Source: Clostridiales bacterium
Lineage (GTDB): Bacteria; Bacillota_E; Sulfobacillia; Sulfobacillales; JAIMBI01
Direction of reading: 5' to 3'
DNA: 64,000 nt
NCBI GenBank assembly: GCA_027318915.1
Contig: DAHVOH010000004.1
Span: 1-64,000 of the forward strand
In this document: piece by piece, positions 17,172 to 25,493 of the stretch
How positions within the stretch are numbered: the first letter of the stretch is position 1
How the letters are laid out: every line of letters begins with the position of its first letter
Position numbers and translations under genes: made by a program
Notes under the pieces: generated by a model
What the model saw: the letters and a program-made list of their open reading frames with translations, nothing else
Told to the model about the DNA's origin: nothing
Databases searched by the model: none

Positions 17172-17510
17172 ATGGATTGCCTCTTCTGTGGGATTGCCGC
17201 TGGCCGGATCGAGGCGCGCCGGCTGTTTGAAGATGACGACGTCATCGCCTTTGACGATATTCGCCCGGTCGCACCCACGCACGTCCTGGTGATTCCCCGC
17301 CGGCACATCGCCAGCCTGGCCGCGCTGTCCTCCGAGGATTGGCCGGTGATGACGCGATGCCTGCAGGTGGTGGTGGCTCTGACCGAAAGGCTGGGGCTGG
17401 TCGACGGGTTCCGGGTGGTGGCCAACACCGGTCCCGACGGCGGGCAGACGGTGGACCACTTTCACTGGCATCTCCTGGCGGGGCGGGCGATGGACTGGCC
17501 TCCCGGGTAG
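17172..17510 (+). CDS. HIT-family nucleotide hydrolase/transferase
   Basis: A 112-residue Hint-like protein hydrolysing AMP-linked substrates. The zinc-type start DCLFCGIAAGRI, FDDIRPVAPTHVLVIPRRH, and the catalytic histidine triad HFHWH (residues 96-100) are all present. An in-frame GTG lies one codon upstream, and which is used is unclear. Hint proteins commonly sit next to rpsU-yqeY in Firmicutes, as here. Confidence 0.92.
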   Translation: MDCLFCGIAAGRIEARRLFEDDDVIAFDDIRPVAPTHVLVIPRRHIASLAALSSEDWPVMTRCLQVVVALTERLGLVDGFRVVANTGPDGGQTVDHFHWHLLAGRAMDWPPG

Positions 17511-17517
17511 GGGGGCT

Positions 17518-17547
17518 TTGACACGGTTTTGCCGGCGTCACTATAAT
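17518..17547 (+). promoter_or_regulatory. sigma-A promoter of rpsU
   Basis: TTGACA (17518-17523) and a perfect TATAAT (17542-17547) with an 18-bp spacer lie 50 bp upstream of the rpsU start. This is the best consensus promoter in the window, as expected for a ribosomal-protein gene. Confidence 0.88.
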
Positions 17548-17598
17548 AGCGAGTAATTCTTGAACCCGGACCGAATCGGGTGGAGGGGAGGGAGCCCG

Positions 17599-17772
17599 AT
17601 GTCAGAGATCAAGGTCGGTAAGAACGAATCCCTCGAAGCCGCCCTCCGTCGGTTCAAACGCCAGATTCAGAAGGCCGGGGTCCTGGCGGAAGCCCGTCGT
17701 CACGAGCGCTACGAGAAGCCCAGCGTCCGCCGCAAGAAGAAGGCGGACGCCGCCCGCAAAAAGCGGAAGTAG
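17599..17772 (+). CDS. rpsU: 30S ribosomal protein S21
   Basis: A 57-residue, strongly basic protein matching bS21: [20 protein letters not shown], then [14 protein letters not shown] at the C-terminal part. S21 sits near the anti-Shine-Dalgarno region of the 30S subunit. GGAGGGGAGGG precedes the ATG; an upstream in-frame ATG at 17560 lacks a ribosome-binding site. It has its own strong promoter. Confidence 0.96.
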   Translation: MSEIKVGKNESLEAALRRFKRQIQKAGVLAEARRHERYEKPSVRRKKKADAARKKRK

Positions 17773-17801
17773 CGCGGCGCTTCGGATCCCAAGCCGCCGC
17801 G
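17773..17801 (+). terminator. hairpin between rpsU and yqeY
   Basis: CGCGGC-GCTT pairs with AAGC-C-GCCGCG (10 bp with one bulged C, 8-nt loop) directly after the rpsU stop. There is no T tract, so it is more likely a partial terminator or mRNA-stabilising element that lowers yqeY expression relative to rpsU. Confidence 0.4.
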
Positions 17802-17834
17802 CCCGTCGGCGTGGTGGCGAAGGAGGACAGGGGA

Positions 17835-18281
17835 TTGCTGAGAGAACGACTGGATGCGGACTTGAAGACGGCGCTGCGTCAGCATGACGCGGCGCGGCTT
17901 TCGATCATCCGCCAGGTCAAGTCGGGCGTCTTGGCACAGGAAACCCGAGCGACTCGGACCACCTTGGACGATGACGGCATCATGGCCGTCATCGCCAAGG
18001 AGATTAAAGAGCGGCGAGAGGCGCTCGCCGACTTTCAGCGAGCGGGCCGTCAGGACTTGGTGGAAAAGGCCCACGCGGAGATCGCGATGCTGGAGGAGTA
18101 TCTGCCGCCCCCGCTGTCGGCGGAGGATCTGGAGGCCCTGGTGACCCGGGCCATTGCCGAAAGCGGCGCCGGCGGCCCTCGAGATATGGGCCGGGTGATG
18201 GCATGGCTGATGCCCCACGTGCGGGGTCGGGCCGACGGCCGTCTCGTCTCCGAACGGGTGAAGGCCCGCCTGCAGCCGTGA
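17835..18281 (+). CDS. yqeY: GatB/YqeY domain protein
   Basis: A 148-residue helical protein related to the tail domain of GatB, the Asp/Glu-tRNA amidotransferase; its own role is unclear. LRERLDADLKTALRQHDAARLSIIRQVKSGV, IKERREALADFQRAGRQDLVEKAHAEIAML and EEYLPPPLSAEDLEALV are typical. TTG 17835 was chosen because GGAGG lies 8 bp upstream and the length and first residues then fit the family; a GTG at 17811 is open but unsupported. It follows rpsU as in other Firmicutes. Confidence 0.92.
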   Translation: MLRERLDADLKTALRQHDAARLSIIRQVKSGVLAQETRATRTTLDDDGIMAVIAKEIKERREALADFQRAGRQDLVEKAHAEIAMLEEYLPPPLSAEDLEALVTRAIAESGAGGPRDMGRVMAWLMPHVRGRADGRLVSERVKARLQP

Positions 18282-19243
18282 GACGGTCGGTCGCCCCCCC
18301 GGGCCTGTGGCTCGGGGTTTTTTTGTTGGCGCTGGCAGCCGCGGTGGCGGGGTGCGGTCAAAGCGCCCCGCCGACCCCGCCGGGGATAGCGGCCGTGGTC
18401 GAGGCCGGAGCGGGCGGGCCGGTGTCGGTCAGGTGGACGGGCATGGCCGTGGCGGCGCCCCCGACGCCGCTCGGACGCACGGCCGGGCTTTGGCCGCCCT
18501 GGCAAATGGCGGCGGTCTTTGACGGCCGCCTGTGGGTGGCGCTCGGCTCACGGGTGGCGCGCCTGCGTCCCGGCGGCCGGGCCGACGTGGTGAGGAGCCC
18601 GGGGGGCGCGGCTCTGTTGTTGTATGCGGCCGCCTCCCGCCTCTGGCTGGTGACGGACCGCTCGGGGCGCCCGGCCGTGCTCTGGACCTGGTTCGGGCAC
18701 GGTTTTCACCGCTGCGCCGTCCTGCCTGCGGGTCTGCCGCGATTTGTCGGTGCGGGCGGCCACCCGTGGATTTTGCTGATTCGACCCCGGCAGACCCTGC
18801 TCTGGTGGATGGGTCGGCGCGTGGCCATCGACGTGGCGGCTCCGGAGAGTGTGGGGGTTCAGGGACGGGACGTCTGGCTGCCGATGGCGGTCGGCTCGCG
18901 GCCGGGCGTCGCGGTGGCGCGGGGGGGTCGGGTGCGGCACCGGTTTTTGCCGCCGGCCTCCGTGGCGGTGTTGGCCGTGGGCGGAGCGCCGCCCTGGCTT
19001 CTGACCAGCGCCGGTCTGGTGCCCATTCGGGGCGCGCGTCCCCGGTGGCGGTCCGTGCGGCCTTGGCCTTGGCCCCCACCGGCGGGGCTTTCCCTGGTCG
19101 ACGCGGGGTCATGGCTGCTGGTGCGGACCGGCGCCGGCGCCGGGTGGTGGTTCAACCCGCGGGCCGGATTGTTTCGCGGCTCGGTGCATGTGACCCTGCC
19201 CGCTCACACCACCGTCTTGGACTTAGTGGCCTGGCCGCAATAG
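18278..19243 (+). CDS. lipoprotein of unknown function, propeller-like
   Basis: A 321-residue protein with a lipoprotein signal: LWLGVFLLALAAAVAGCGQ, with the acylated Cys in AVAGC. Behind it come repeated short beta segments such as GRLWVALGSRVARL, SRLWLVTDRSGRPAVLW, GGHPWILLI and GGAPPWLLTSAGLVPI, which suggest a beta-propeller, although no named repeat is clear. It is rich in Trp, Arg and Gly. Start overlaps yqeY (GTGA). Its last 40 bp overlap the end of the convergent rhodanese gene. The function is unknown, and the domain style resembles the unknown gene at the right edge of the window. Confidence 0.65.
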   Translation: MRRSVAPPGLWLGVFLLALAAAVAGCGQSAPPTPPGIAAVVEAGAGGPVSVRWTGMAVAAPPTPLGRTAGLWPPWQMAAVFDGRLWVALGSRVARLRPGGRADVVRSPGGAALLLYAAASRLWLVTDRSGRPAVLWTWFGHGFHRCAVLPAGLPRFVGAGGHPWILLIRPRQTLLWWMGRRVAIDVAAPESVGVQGRDVWLPMAVGSRPGVAVARGGRVRHRFLPPASVAVLAVGGAPPWLLTSAGLVPIRGARPRWRSVRPWPWPPPAGLSLVDAGSWLLVRTGAGAGWWFNPRAGLFRGSVHVTLPAHTTVLDLVAWPQ

Positions 19244-19806
19244 ACGGTTTGGGCCCCGGCCTCATACAGCGCCACCGCCGCCGTCACGATGCGCGCCGTG
19301 GGACCCAGCAGCACCACCGGGATGGCGGCCATTTCCGCGACGAGGTCGGCGGTCCAGGTGGAGAACGGGACCCGATGGGCGGAGGGCCAGTGCGGGTCGG
19401 CGGCCTCGGCCCCTTCGCGGATGTCCACGACCAGGGGCGGGGCGGCCAACCGGGTGTATTGCTCCGTATCCATCGTCGTCCAGCCCAGCACCGGCAAGCC
19501 GCGGGCCTGCCATCCTTTGGGCGCCCCGGTGAGGATGCCCGCCACGCTGGCCCCCACCGCCTGGGCCTCCTGGATCATCGGATCGACGTCCACGGGTCCC
19601 TGCGCAATCAACACCAACGGACGGTCGGGCCCGAGCCCGGTCAATTGCTGGCGCAGCACCAGCCGGATGCCGGGCCGGCAAAGCGCGCCCTCCAGATGGC
19701 CACCCACATAGTCGAGGGGTCGGCGCAGGTCGATCACCAGGGCGTCCTGCGCCCGCAGCTGCCGATAATCGTCGGCCGACATGATGCGGATGGCGTGTAT
19801 GGCCAC
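19204..19806 (-). CDS. tandem rhodanese-like protein without active-site cysteines
   Basis: A 200-residue protein with two rhodanese folds. The first (about residues 9-100) has SADDYRQLRAQDALVIDLRRPLDYVGGHLEGA. The second (about 105-195) has LVVDIREGAEAADPHWPSAHRVP. In both, the place of the catalytic Cys is taken by another residue (LIAQGPVD in the first, LLGPTARI in the second), so sulfur transfer is unlikely. A binding or regulatory role is inferred. GTG start is preceded by GAGGGGAG. It is transcribed against its neighbours, and its 3' end overlaps the lipoprotein gene by 40 bp. Confidence 0.78.
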   Translation of the reverse strand: MAIHAIRIMSADDYRQLRAQDALVIDLRRPLDYVGGHLEGALCRPGIRLVLRQQLTGLGPDRPLVLIAQGPVDVDPMIQEAQAVGASVAGILTGAPKGWQARGLPVLGWTTMDTEQYTRLAAPPLVVDIREGAEAADPHWPSAHRVPFSTWTADLVAEMAAIPVVLLGPTARIVTAAVALYEAGAQTVYCGQATKSKTVV

Positions 19807-19988
19807 AAACGCACTCCCCTCGCGGCTTAGGTGTGCCCTCCCGGGCCGGCCGCTCTGAGCTGGTTTCGCGACCGGATCCCAAATCCCTGCCGGCGGGCCG
19901 GACATGTCGCCCCGGCCGGTGCCATAGCATGTCAACGACCGGCCGGCAGCCGTGCATCACCCAGACCGGCCGGGAGGGGAGGTGCGCC

Positions 19989-20270
19989 GTGTCCTCCGTC
20001 CCATGGTCCCGTCGGGCCCTGCAGTGGCTCGACCTGCCGCCCGACGTCCTGCTGGGGGTTCCCCGCCTGGAGGCTTGGGGATCGTTTCAGGTGCGGCTCA
20101 CGAACCATCGCGGCCTGATGCATTACGACGCGACCCGTGTGGTGGCCCGGCTGGCCGCGGGCCAGGTGGAATTTCGGGGCCGCGATTTCCGCATCGGCTG
20201 GCTGAGTCGCGATGAACTGCTGGTCTCGGGCGTCATCGGGGAGATCCGTTTTGAGGTCGCGGGGCGATGA
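19989..20270 (+). CDS. yqfC: sporulation protein YqfC
   Basis: A 93-residue protein matching the YqfC family: DLPPDVLLGVPRLEAWGSFQVRLTNHRGLMHY followed by short beta strands to GEIRFEV. In spore formers it is made in the mother cell under sigma-E and is needed for normal sporulation by an unknown mechanism. GTG start behind GGAGGGGAGG. It overlaps yqfD by 4 bp, the conserved yqfC-yqfD pair. No clear sigma-E promoter was identified in the 180-bp gap upstream. Confidence 0.85.
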   Translation: MSSVPWSRRALQWLDLPPDVLLGVPRLEAWGSFQVRLTNHRGLMHYDATRVVARLAAGQVEFRGRDFRIGWLSRDELLVSGVIGEIRFEVAGR

Positions 20271-21475
20271 CCGGCTGGCGAAAACTGCGGCAATGGGTCG
20301 GGGGATGGTTGACGGTGGAGGTGGCGGCCGCGCGCGTCGGGCCCCTGCTGGCGGCTCTGTGGACCGCCGGTGTCACGGTGTGGCGCGTTGGCCCGCGACC
20401 CGACGGGGTGGCGTTTTCCCTGCCGTATCGGCGGCGGCCCGACTTGTACCGGGTGGCCCGGGATTTAAGCATTCGCCCGCGCGTGTTGGATCGCGGCGGC
20501 CTCCCGGTGCGGTGGCGGCGCGCGCGGCGCCGCGCCGGGCTTGTGGTCGGGGCGGCGGTGGCCGTGATGGCGGTCGTGTTTGTGACGAGCCGGGTCTGGA
20601 TTATCGACCTGGCTAACGTCCCGGCCAGGCTGCAGCCCACCGTGATGACGGCGGTGGTGGAAGCCGGGCTGGCGCCCGGCGTGGAGCGCGCGCATCTGGA
20701 CACGGGCCGGCTGGAACAGGCGGTGCTGAGTCGTCTGCCCGGCGTGTCCTGGGTGGGCATCCGTCTGGTTGGCGGCTTGGCTGTGGTGCGGGTGCACCCG
20801 GTGCGGGCGAGGACGGCGCCCGGTCCCTCGGACCGGCTGGTGGCCCGGCGGGGCGGCGTGGTGCGGCTGGTCGCCGTGTATGCCGGCCAGGCGGTGGTGG
20901 CGCCGGGCGATCGTGTGCGGGCCGGCGAGACCCTGATTGTGGGCAGCGTGATTGTGCCGCCGGGTGAACCGGCGCAGGGTCCGCGCCCGCCCGCCCAAGC
21001 CGTGGCGGCCGGCGAGGTGCTGGCCGACGTCACGGTGGCCGCCGCCGCCGACGCGTCATACACCCAGCGGGTGCCGGTGGCCACCGGTCGGCGTTTTACG
21101 GAAGAATGGGTGCAGGCGGGATCCTGGTCGGTGCGGCTCACCGGGTTCCAACCGGCGCCGTTTTTGGCCGGCCGGTCCGAAACCACGGTCCGGCCCCTGT
21201 ATTGGCGCGGGATTCGGCTCCCGGTCAGCGTGGTCACGGTGGTATATAATGAGACCATCATGCGGCGCCGGCACATCGGACGGCAGGACGCGTGGCGGCT
21301 GGCGGCCGAACAGGCGTGGCGGCGGCTTTCGCAGCAGCTGTATCGGGGAGCCCGGCTGGTCAGCCGGCGGATGACGGTGCAATGGGGCTCGCGGGCGGTG
21401 AGAGTCCGGGTGGTGGCCGTGGTTCGTGAGGATATCGCGGGGCCGGCTCCGCCCCAAACCGGAGGGGGAACGTGA
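20267..21475 (+). CDS. yqfD: sporulation protein YqfD
   Basis: A 402-residue membrane protein. One transmembrane segment (about residues 88-107, GLVVGAAVAVMAVVFVTSRVW) separates a cytoplasmic N-terminal domain from a large extracytoplasmic beta domain. The latter contains a POTRA-like region (LQPTVMTAVVEAGLAPGVERAHLDTGRLEQAVLSRLPGVSWVGIRLVGG) and the family segment RRGGVVRLVAVYAGQAVVAPGDRVRAGETLIVG. It is co-translated with yqfC and followed immediately by phoH, the conserved Firmicutes order. Confidence 0.92.
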   Translation: MTGWRKLRQWVGGWLTVEVAAARVGPLLAALWTAGVTVWRVGPRPDGVAFSLPYRRRPDLYRVARDLSIRPRVLDRGGLPVRWRRARRRAGLVVGAAVAVMAVVFVTSRVWIIDLANVPARLQPTVMTAVVEAGLAPGVERAHLDTGRLEQAVLSRLPGVSWVGIRLVGGLAVVRVHPVRARTAPGPSDRLVARRGGVVRLVAVYAGQAVVAPGDRVRAGETLIVGSVIVPPGEPAQGPRPPAQAVAAGEVLADVTVAAAADASYTQRVPVATGRRFTEEWVQAGSWSVRLTGFQPAPFLAGRSETTVRPLYWRGIRLPVSVVTVVYNETIMRRRHIGRQDAWRLAAEQAWRRLSQQLYRGARLVSRRMTVQWGSRAVRVRVVAVVREDIAGPAPPQTGGGT

Positions 21476-22450
21476 TTGCCTGACCCGGCCCAGTGGGTGA
21501 TTGCTGACAACCGCGCGGCAAGCGCCTTGGTCGGCCGCGACGAGGCCCATTTTAAACGGATTGAAGAAGTGCTGAACGTTCGCCTCACCGCGCGGGGCAA
21601 TGTCATCGGGATTCAGGGCACCGAGGACCAGCAGGACAGTGCGCGGCGGGTTTTGGATCTCTTGGCCGGGTGGCTGGAGACCGGATCAGAAGTCCGCCCG
21701 GAAACGGTCGAGGCGGCGTTGGAGGCCGTGCAGGACGGCAGCGAAGGCGAATTTCGGCGTCTGTTGACGGACAATGTGCTCACCACCGTGCGGGGACGCA
21801 TGGTGCGTCCGGGAACGGTGGGCCAGGCGCGTTACGTGCAGGCGATGCGGGACCATCCGCTGGTGTTCGGCATCGGACCGGCCGGTACCGGCAAGACGTT
21901 TCTGGCCATGGCCATGGCGGTGGCGGCGTTGAAAGGGCGCGAGGTGGACCGCCTCGTGCTGACCCGGCCCGCCGTCGAAGCCGGGGAGAAGCTGGGCTTT
22001 CTGCCGGGAGACCTGCAGGAGAAGGTGGATCCGTATCTCCGTCCCCTCTATGACGCCCTGTTCGAGATGCTGGGGCTGGAGGCGGTGGACAAGTACCGGG
22101 ATCGCGGCCAGATTGAGGTGGCGCCGCTGGCCTACATGCGCGGCCGGACGCTGTCCAACAGCTTCGTCATTCTGGACGAAGCCCAGAACACCACCCACGA
22201 GCAGATGAAGATGTTCCTGACCCGCATCGGCTTGGGATCGCGCGTTGTGGTGACGGGAGACATCACCCAGGTGGATCTGCCGGCCGGCACTCCCTCGGGT
22301 CTGAAACGGGCGGCCGAGATCTTGGCGGATGTTCCTCATATTCAGGTGGTGTACCTGGGGCGCCGGGACGTGATTCGGCATCCCCTGGTGCAAGCCATCG
22401 TGGCCGCTTACCAGGCGGCGGAGGAAGCGAGTCTGGACCATGAGTCGTAA
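21476..22450 (+). CDS. phoH: PhoH-family ATPase
   Basis: A 324-residue cytoplasmic P-loop ATPase, probably RNA-related. A KH-like N-terminal part (VGRDEAHFKRIEEVLNVRLTARGNVIGI) precedes the Walker A GPAGTGKT (residues 134-141), Walker B FVILDEAQNTTHEQM, and the sensor region TGDITQVDLP. TTG start follows GGAGGGGG at 6 bp. The 3' end overlaps the 7TM-HD gene by 11 bp; ybeY follows that, giving the standard phoH-yqfF-ybeY cluster. Confidence 0.95.
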   Translation: MPDPAQWVIADNRAASALVGRDEAHFKRIEEVLNVRLTARGNVIGIQGTEDQQDSARRVLDLLAGWLETGSEVRPETVEAALEAVQDGSEGEFRRLLTDNVLTTVRGRMVRPGTVGQARYVQAMRDHPLVFGIGPAGTGKTFLAMAMAVAALKGREVDRLVLTRPAVEAGEKLGFLPGDLQEKVDPYLRPLYDALFEMLGLEAVDKYRDRGQIEVAPLAYMRGRTLSNSFVILDEAQNTTHEQMKMFLTRIGLGSRVVVTGDITQVDLPAGTPSGLKRAAEILADVPHIQVVYLGRRDVIRHPLVQAIVAAYQAAEEASLDHES

Positions 22451-24611
22451 CGCGCTGCAGTCCGGTTGGGCGGCCGCTCGGGCCAGCGTCGTGCGCCCGT
22501 TGGCGCTGGCGCTGGCCGTTTGGATTGCCATCGGACTGCTGTTTGCGTTCAGCCTCTACAGTCAACGCGTCAACGTCCAAGTGGGAGACTTCGCGCCGCG
22601 GTCGGTATACGCGCCGTTCAACGTCATCGACTGGGCGGCGACGGCGCGGGCCCGGCATCAGGCCGCCTCCGCGGTGCCCACGGTCTACGTCACCAATCCC
22701 CGGGTGCTCCCCGGGGTGCTGGGTCAAGTGCATCAAGATTTTCAAGTCATTGAGAACCTGTCCTCCGACAGTGTGGTGCCGCTGGATGCGCGCGCCCGGG
22801 AAGCGGAGACCCTGCTTCCGATCGGCCTGCCGTCTTCGGTGTGGGCGCAGGTGCTGAGTCTGTCGCCGGGCCAGCAGGTCGTCACGCAGCAGAATGTGTC
22901 CGTGGTGCTGTCCTCCGTCCTCGGCAACACCAGCGGCGTCAAGTCCTCGTCCGTCAGCCTGGACGAGGCGCGCAGCTTCGTGGGTCAACTGGCGTCGCAG
23001 CAGGAGAGCGACCCCGGGCTGCGGCTGTTTGTGACCGACTTGGCGGATGCCGTGCTGCGGCCGAACACGTTTCCCAACCTGAGCGCCACGGAGAAAAGCC
23101 GCGAGGTGGCGGCCAGTGCCGTGCCGCTGGTGCGCATCCTCAAGGGCAAGCAGGTTTTGGCGCAGGGTCAAGTGGTGACCGAAGCCGACATTCAACTGCT
23201 GAAAGAGCTGGGGCTTCTGGGCCAAGGGTTCGATCCCGCGCCCCTGGCCGGCGGCCTGCTCTTCGGCTTGATCATCGTGGCCGCCCTGGCCGGTTATCTC
23301 TACGAATTTCGGCGGCCGCTCTTGGGGGACATGCCGCCGCTTTTGATCACCAGCATTGTCACCGTGGTGGCTCTGCTGGCGGCGGAGACCCTGAGCCTGC
23401 CCGGGGCCGATTTCGTGATTGTCCCGGCGGCCACGGTGATGGTGGCGGCGCTGGTGGATCCCGGCCTGGCCATCGTGGCGGCCGGTGTCTTGGCGTTGTC
23501 GACGGGCGTGCTGTCGGGGACGGATCTGACCACCGCCTTGGTGGCGTTCTTCGGCGGTGTGGCCGGCGCCATCGGGGTGACGCGGCTGTCCGCCCGCTAT
23601 GACGTGGTGCGGGTGGCGCTGCTGGTGGGCACCGTGAACCTGCTGGCGCTGTTGGGTCTGGACTTCATCGAGGGGCTGTCGGTCCTGGACGTTCCGGTGT
23701 GGCAGCAGCTGGCGTGGTCCTTCGTGGATGGAGGCTTGGCGGCCATGCTGGCCGTGGGCTCGGCCCCGTTCCTGGAGGCGCCGTTCGGCGTGGTGACGGC
23801 GATGCGGCTCATCGAGCTGTCCAATCCCAACCAGCCGCTCTTGCGCCGCCTGCTGATTGAAGCGCCCGGGACGTATCAGCACGCCATTCTGGTCGGCAAC
23901 CTGGCCGAGGCGGCCACGGAGGCGGTGGGCGGCAATTCGCTGCTGGCGCGGGTGGGGGCGATTTACCACGACATCGGCAAGACCAAACGGCCCTATTTCT
24001 TCATCGACAATCAATTTGGCGCGGAAAATCCCCACGACAAGTTGTCTCCCAGTCTGTCTGCGCTCATTATTTCCTCGCATGTGCGCGACGGTATCGAACT
24101 GGCGCGACAGCATCACCTGCCGCGCGCCCTGGAGGACTTCATCGCCCAGCACCACGGCACCACCGTGATCCGGTTCTTTTACGAAAAGGCCCGGGACCAG
24201 GATACCGGCGAGGGCGTGAGCGAGGCGGATTACCGGTATGATGGCCCCAAGCCGCAAAGCAAGGAGATTGCCATCGTGATGCTGGCCGATGCCTGCGAAG
24301 CCACGACCCGCACGCTCAAGAATCCGACACCGGAGGCGATCGAGCAGGTGGTGCGGCGCATCATCAAGGAGCGCCTGGAGGATGGGCAGTTGGATTCGGC
24401 CGACCTGACGCTCAAAGAGTTGGACACCATCGCCCGCACATTCACCCGGGTGCTGACCGGTGTGTTCCACCAGCGGGTGGCCTACCCCGATCCGGTTCTC
24501 AAGGAGATTGAAAGGAGTCGGAAGAGTGGAGGTGTGGGTCCAGAGCAGCCCGCAGGATTACGCACAGTGGGAGGCAACCGTGCACCGGGTCCTCGTCAGC
24601 GGGCTCACTGA
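22440..24611 (+). CDS. 7TM-HD membrane phosphohydrolase (YqfF/PgpH-like)
   Basis: A 723-residue membrane enzyme. It has an N-terminal anchor (about residues 18-40), an extracytoplasmic 7TMR-HDED domain, seven transmembrane segments (about 260-470), and a cytoplasmic HD domain. The metal-binding pair is H510-D511 in YHDIGKTKRP, with LIISSHVRDGIELA and FIAQHHGTT further on. In Listeria the orthologue PgpH hydrolyses c-di-AMP, so the same role is likely but inferred. The last 86 bp overlap ybeY, and the C-terminal 20 residues are low in complexity. Confidence 0.93.
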   Translation: MSRNALQSGWAAARASVVRPLALALAVWIAIGLLFAFSLYSQRVNVQVGDFAPRSVYAPFNVIDWAATARARHQAASAVPTVYVTNPRVLPGVLGQVHQDFQVIENLSSDSVVPLDARAREAETLLPIGLPSSVWAQVLSLSPGQQVVTQQNVSVVLSSVLGNTSGVKSSSVSLDEARSFVGQLASQQESDPGLRLFVTDLADAVLRPNTFPNLSATEKSREVAASAVPLVRILKGKQVLAQGQVVTEADIQLLKELGLLGQGFDPAPLAGGLLFGLIIVAALAGYLYEFRRPLLGDMPPLLITSIVTVVALLAAETLSLPGADFVIVPAATVMVAALVDPGLAIVAAGVLALSTGVLSGTDLTTALVAFFGGVAGAIGVTRLSARYDVVRVALLVGTVNLLALLGLDFIEGLSVLDVPVWQQLAWSFVDGGLAAMLAVGSAPFLEAPFGVVTAMRLIELSNPNQPLLRRLLIEAPGTYQHAILVGNLAEAATEAVGGNSLLARVGAIYHDIGKTKRPYFFIDNQFGAENPHDKLSPSLSALIISSHVRDGIELARQHHLPRALEDFIAQHHGTTVIRFFYEKARDQDTGEGVSEADYRYDGPKPQSKEIAIVMLADACEATTRTLKNPTPEAIEQVVRRIIKERLEDGQLDSADLTLKELDTIARTFTRVLTGVFHQRVAYPDPVLKEIERSRKSGGVGPEQPAGLRTVGGNRAPGPRQRAH

Positions 24612-24966
24612 GCTGGCGCCCGAGGCTCAGGTGAGCGTCCTCTTGACGGACGACGCCACGATGGCCGAACTGAACCGCACCTATCGGGGCCGGGAGGGAC
24701 CCACGGACGTGTTGTCGTTCTCCCAGCGCGAGGGGGAGGATGATCCGGCCGGCATGGAGCTCTTGGGCGATGTCGTCATCTCGGTGGAGCGGGCGACGGC
24801 GCAGGCCGAGGCCTATGGACACAGTGTGGCGCGGGAAATGGGGTTTCTGGCCGTGCACGGCCTGCTGCATCTCCTGGGCTACGACCATGAGCGCCCCGCG
24901 GAGGAGGCGGAGATGATGGCGGAAACTGAGCGCATCCTGGGCCGCGTGGGTTTGAGCCGCCCGTGA
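24526..24966 (+). CDS. ybeY: endoribonuclease YbeY
   Basis: A 146-residue metal-dependent RNase for 16S rRNA 3'-end maturation and ribosome quality control. The zinc site HGLLHLLGYDHE (H-x3-H-x5-H) is intact, with GREGPTDVLSFSQRE and LLGDVVISVERA before it. GTG start behind AAAGGAG, nested inside the end of the preceding gene. It overlaps the kinase gene by 4 bp. Confidence 0.95.
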   Translation: MEVWVQSSPQDYAQWEATVHRVLVSGLTELAPEAQVSVLLTDDATMAELNRTYRGREGPTDVLSFSQREGEDDPAGMELLGDVVISVERATAQAEAYGHSVAREMGFLAVHGLLHLLGYDHERPAEEAEMMAETERILGRVGLSRP

Positions 24967-25451
24967 AGCGGAGCGCCACACTGTTCGAGGCGTTCCGGTA
25001 CGCCGGCGCCGGCGTGGTGCACGCGTTTCGGAGCCAGCGCAATATCCGCATTCATGTGGTGGCCGGCACGCTGGCGTTGGAATTGGGGGTCCTGGTGGGC
25101 CTGGAGCCGTGGCAGTGGGTGGCATTGGTGTTGGCGATAACGGTGGTGCTGGCCCTGGAAATGGTCAACACCGCAGTGGAGGCGGCCGTGGACTTGGCAG
25201 CACCGGGATATCACCATTTGGCCCGCGTGGCCAAAGACGTCGTGGCCGGCTCGGTGTTGGTGGCGGCCGCCGGATCGCTGGCGGTGGGCTGCCTCATCTT
25301 CGGACCGCGCGTGGGCCAGTTGCCCACGGTGTTGGCCGCCTGGGCCCGCGGACGGCCGCTGGGCTTCGCGGTCTTGTGGGCGGGACTCGCGCTGGCGTTG
25401 GCCGGGGCTCTGGTCGGCGGCGGTAAAGGATCGTCGGCCCGTGCGGGCTGA
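24963..25451 (+). CDS. dgkA: diacylglycerol/undecaprenol kinase (DgkA-like)
   Basis: A 162-residue small membrane kinase. It carries the family's AFRSQRNIRIHV start, the catalytic EMVNTAVEAAVDL helix, and HHLARVAKDVVAGSVLVAAAGS. In Gram-positives this protein recycles undecaprenol to undecaprenyl phosphate for cell-wall synthesis. About 40 residues beyond the normal end form an extra hydrophobic segment (LGFAVLWAGLALALAGALV). It is coupled to ybeY (4-bp overlap). Confidence 0.92.
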   Translation: MKRSATLFEAFRYAGAGVVHAFRSQRNIRIHVVAGTLALELGVLVGLEPWQWVALVLAITVVLALEMVNTAVEAAVDLAAPGYHHLARVAKDVVAGSVLVAAAGSLAVGCLIFGPRVGQLPTVLAAWARGRPLGFAVLWAGLALALAGALVGGGKGSSARAG

Positions 25452-25493
25452 GGGCGTGGGGCGGCTGAACGGGGGAAGGCAGGTGTCGCGGGC

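Noticed and set aside
22263..24470. A 735-codon open frame antisense to the 7TM-HD gene
   Set aside because: Mirror frame of a certain membrane-protein gene; His/Gln/Arg-rich and without a ribosome-binding site.
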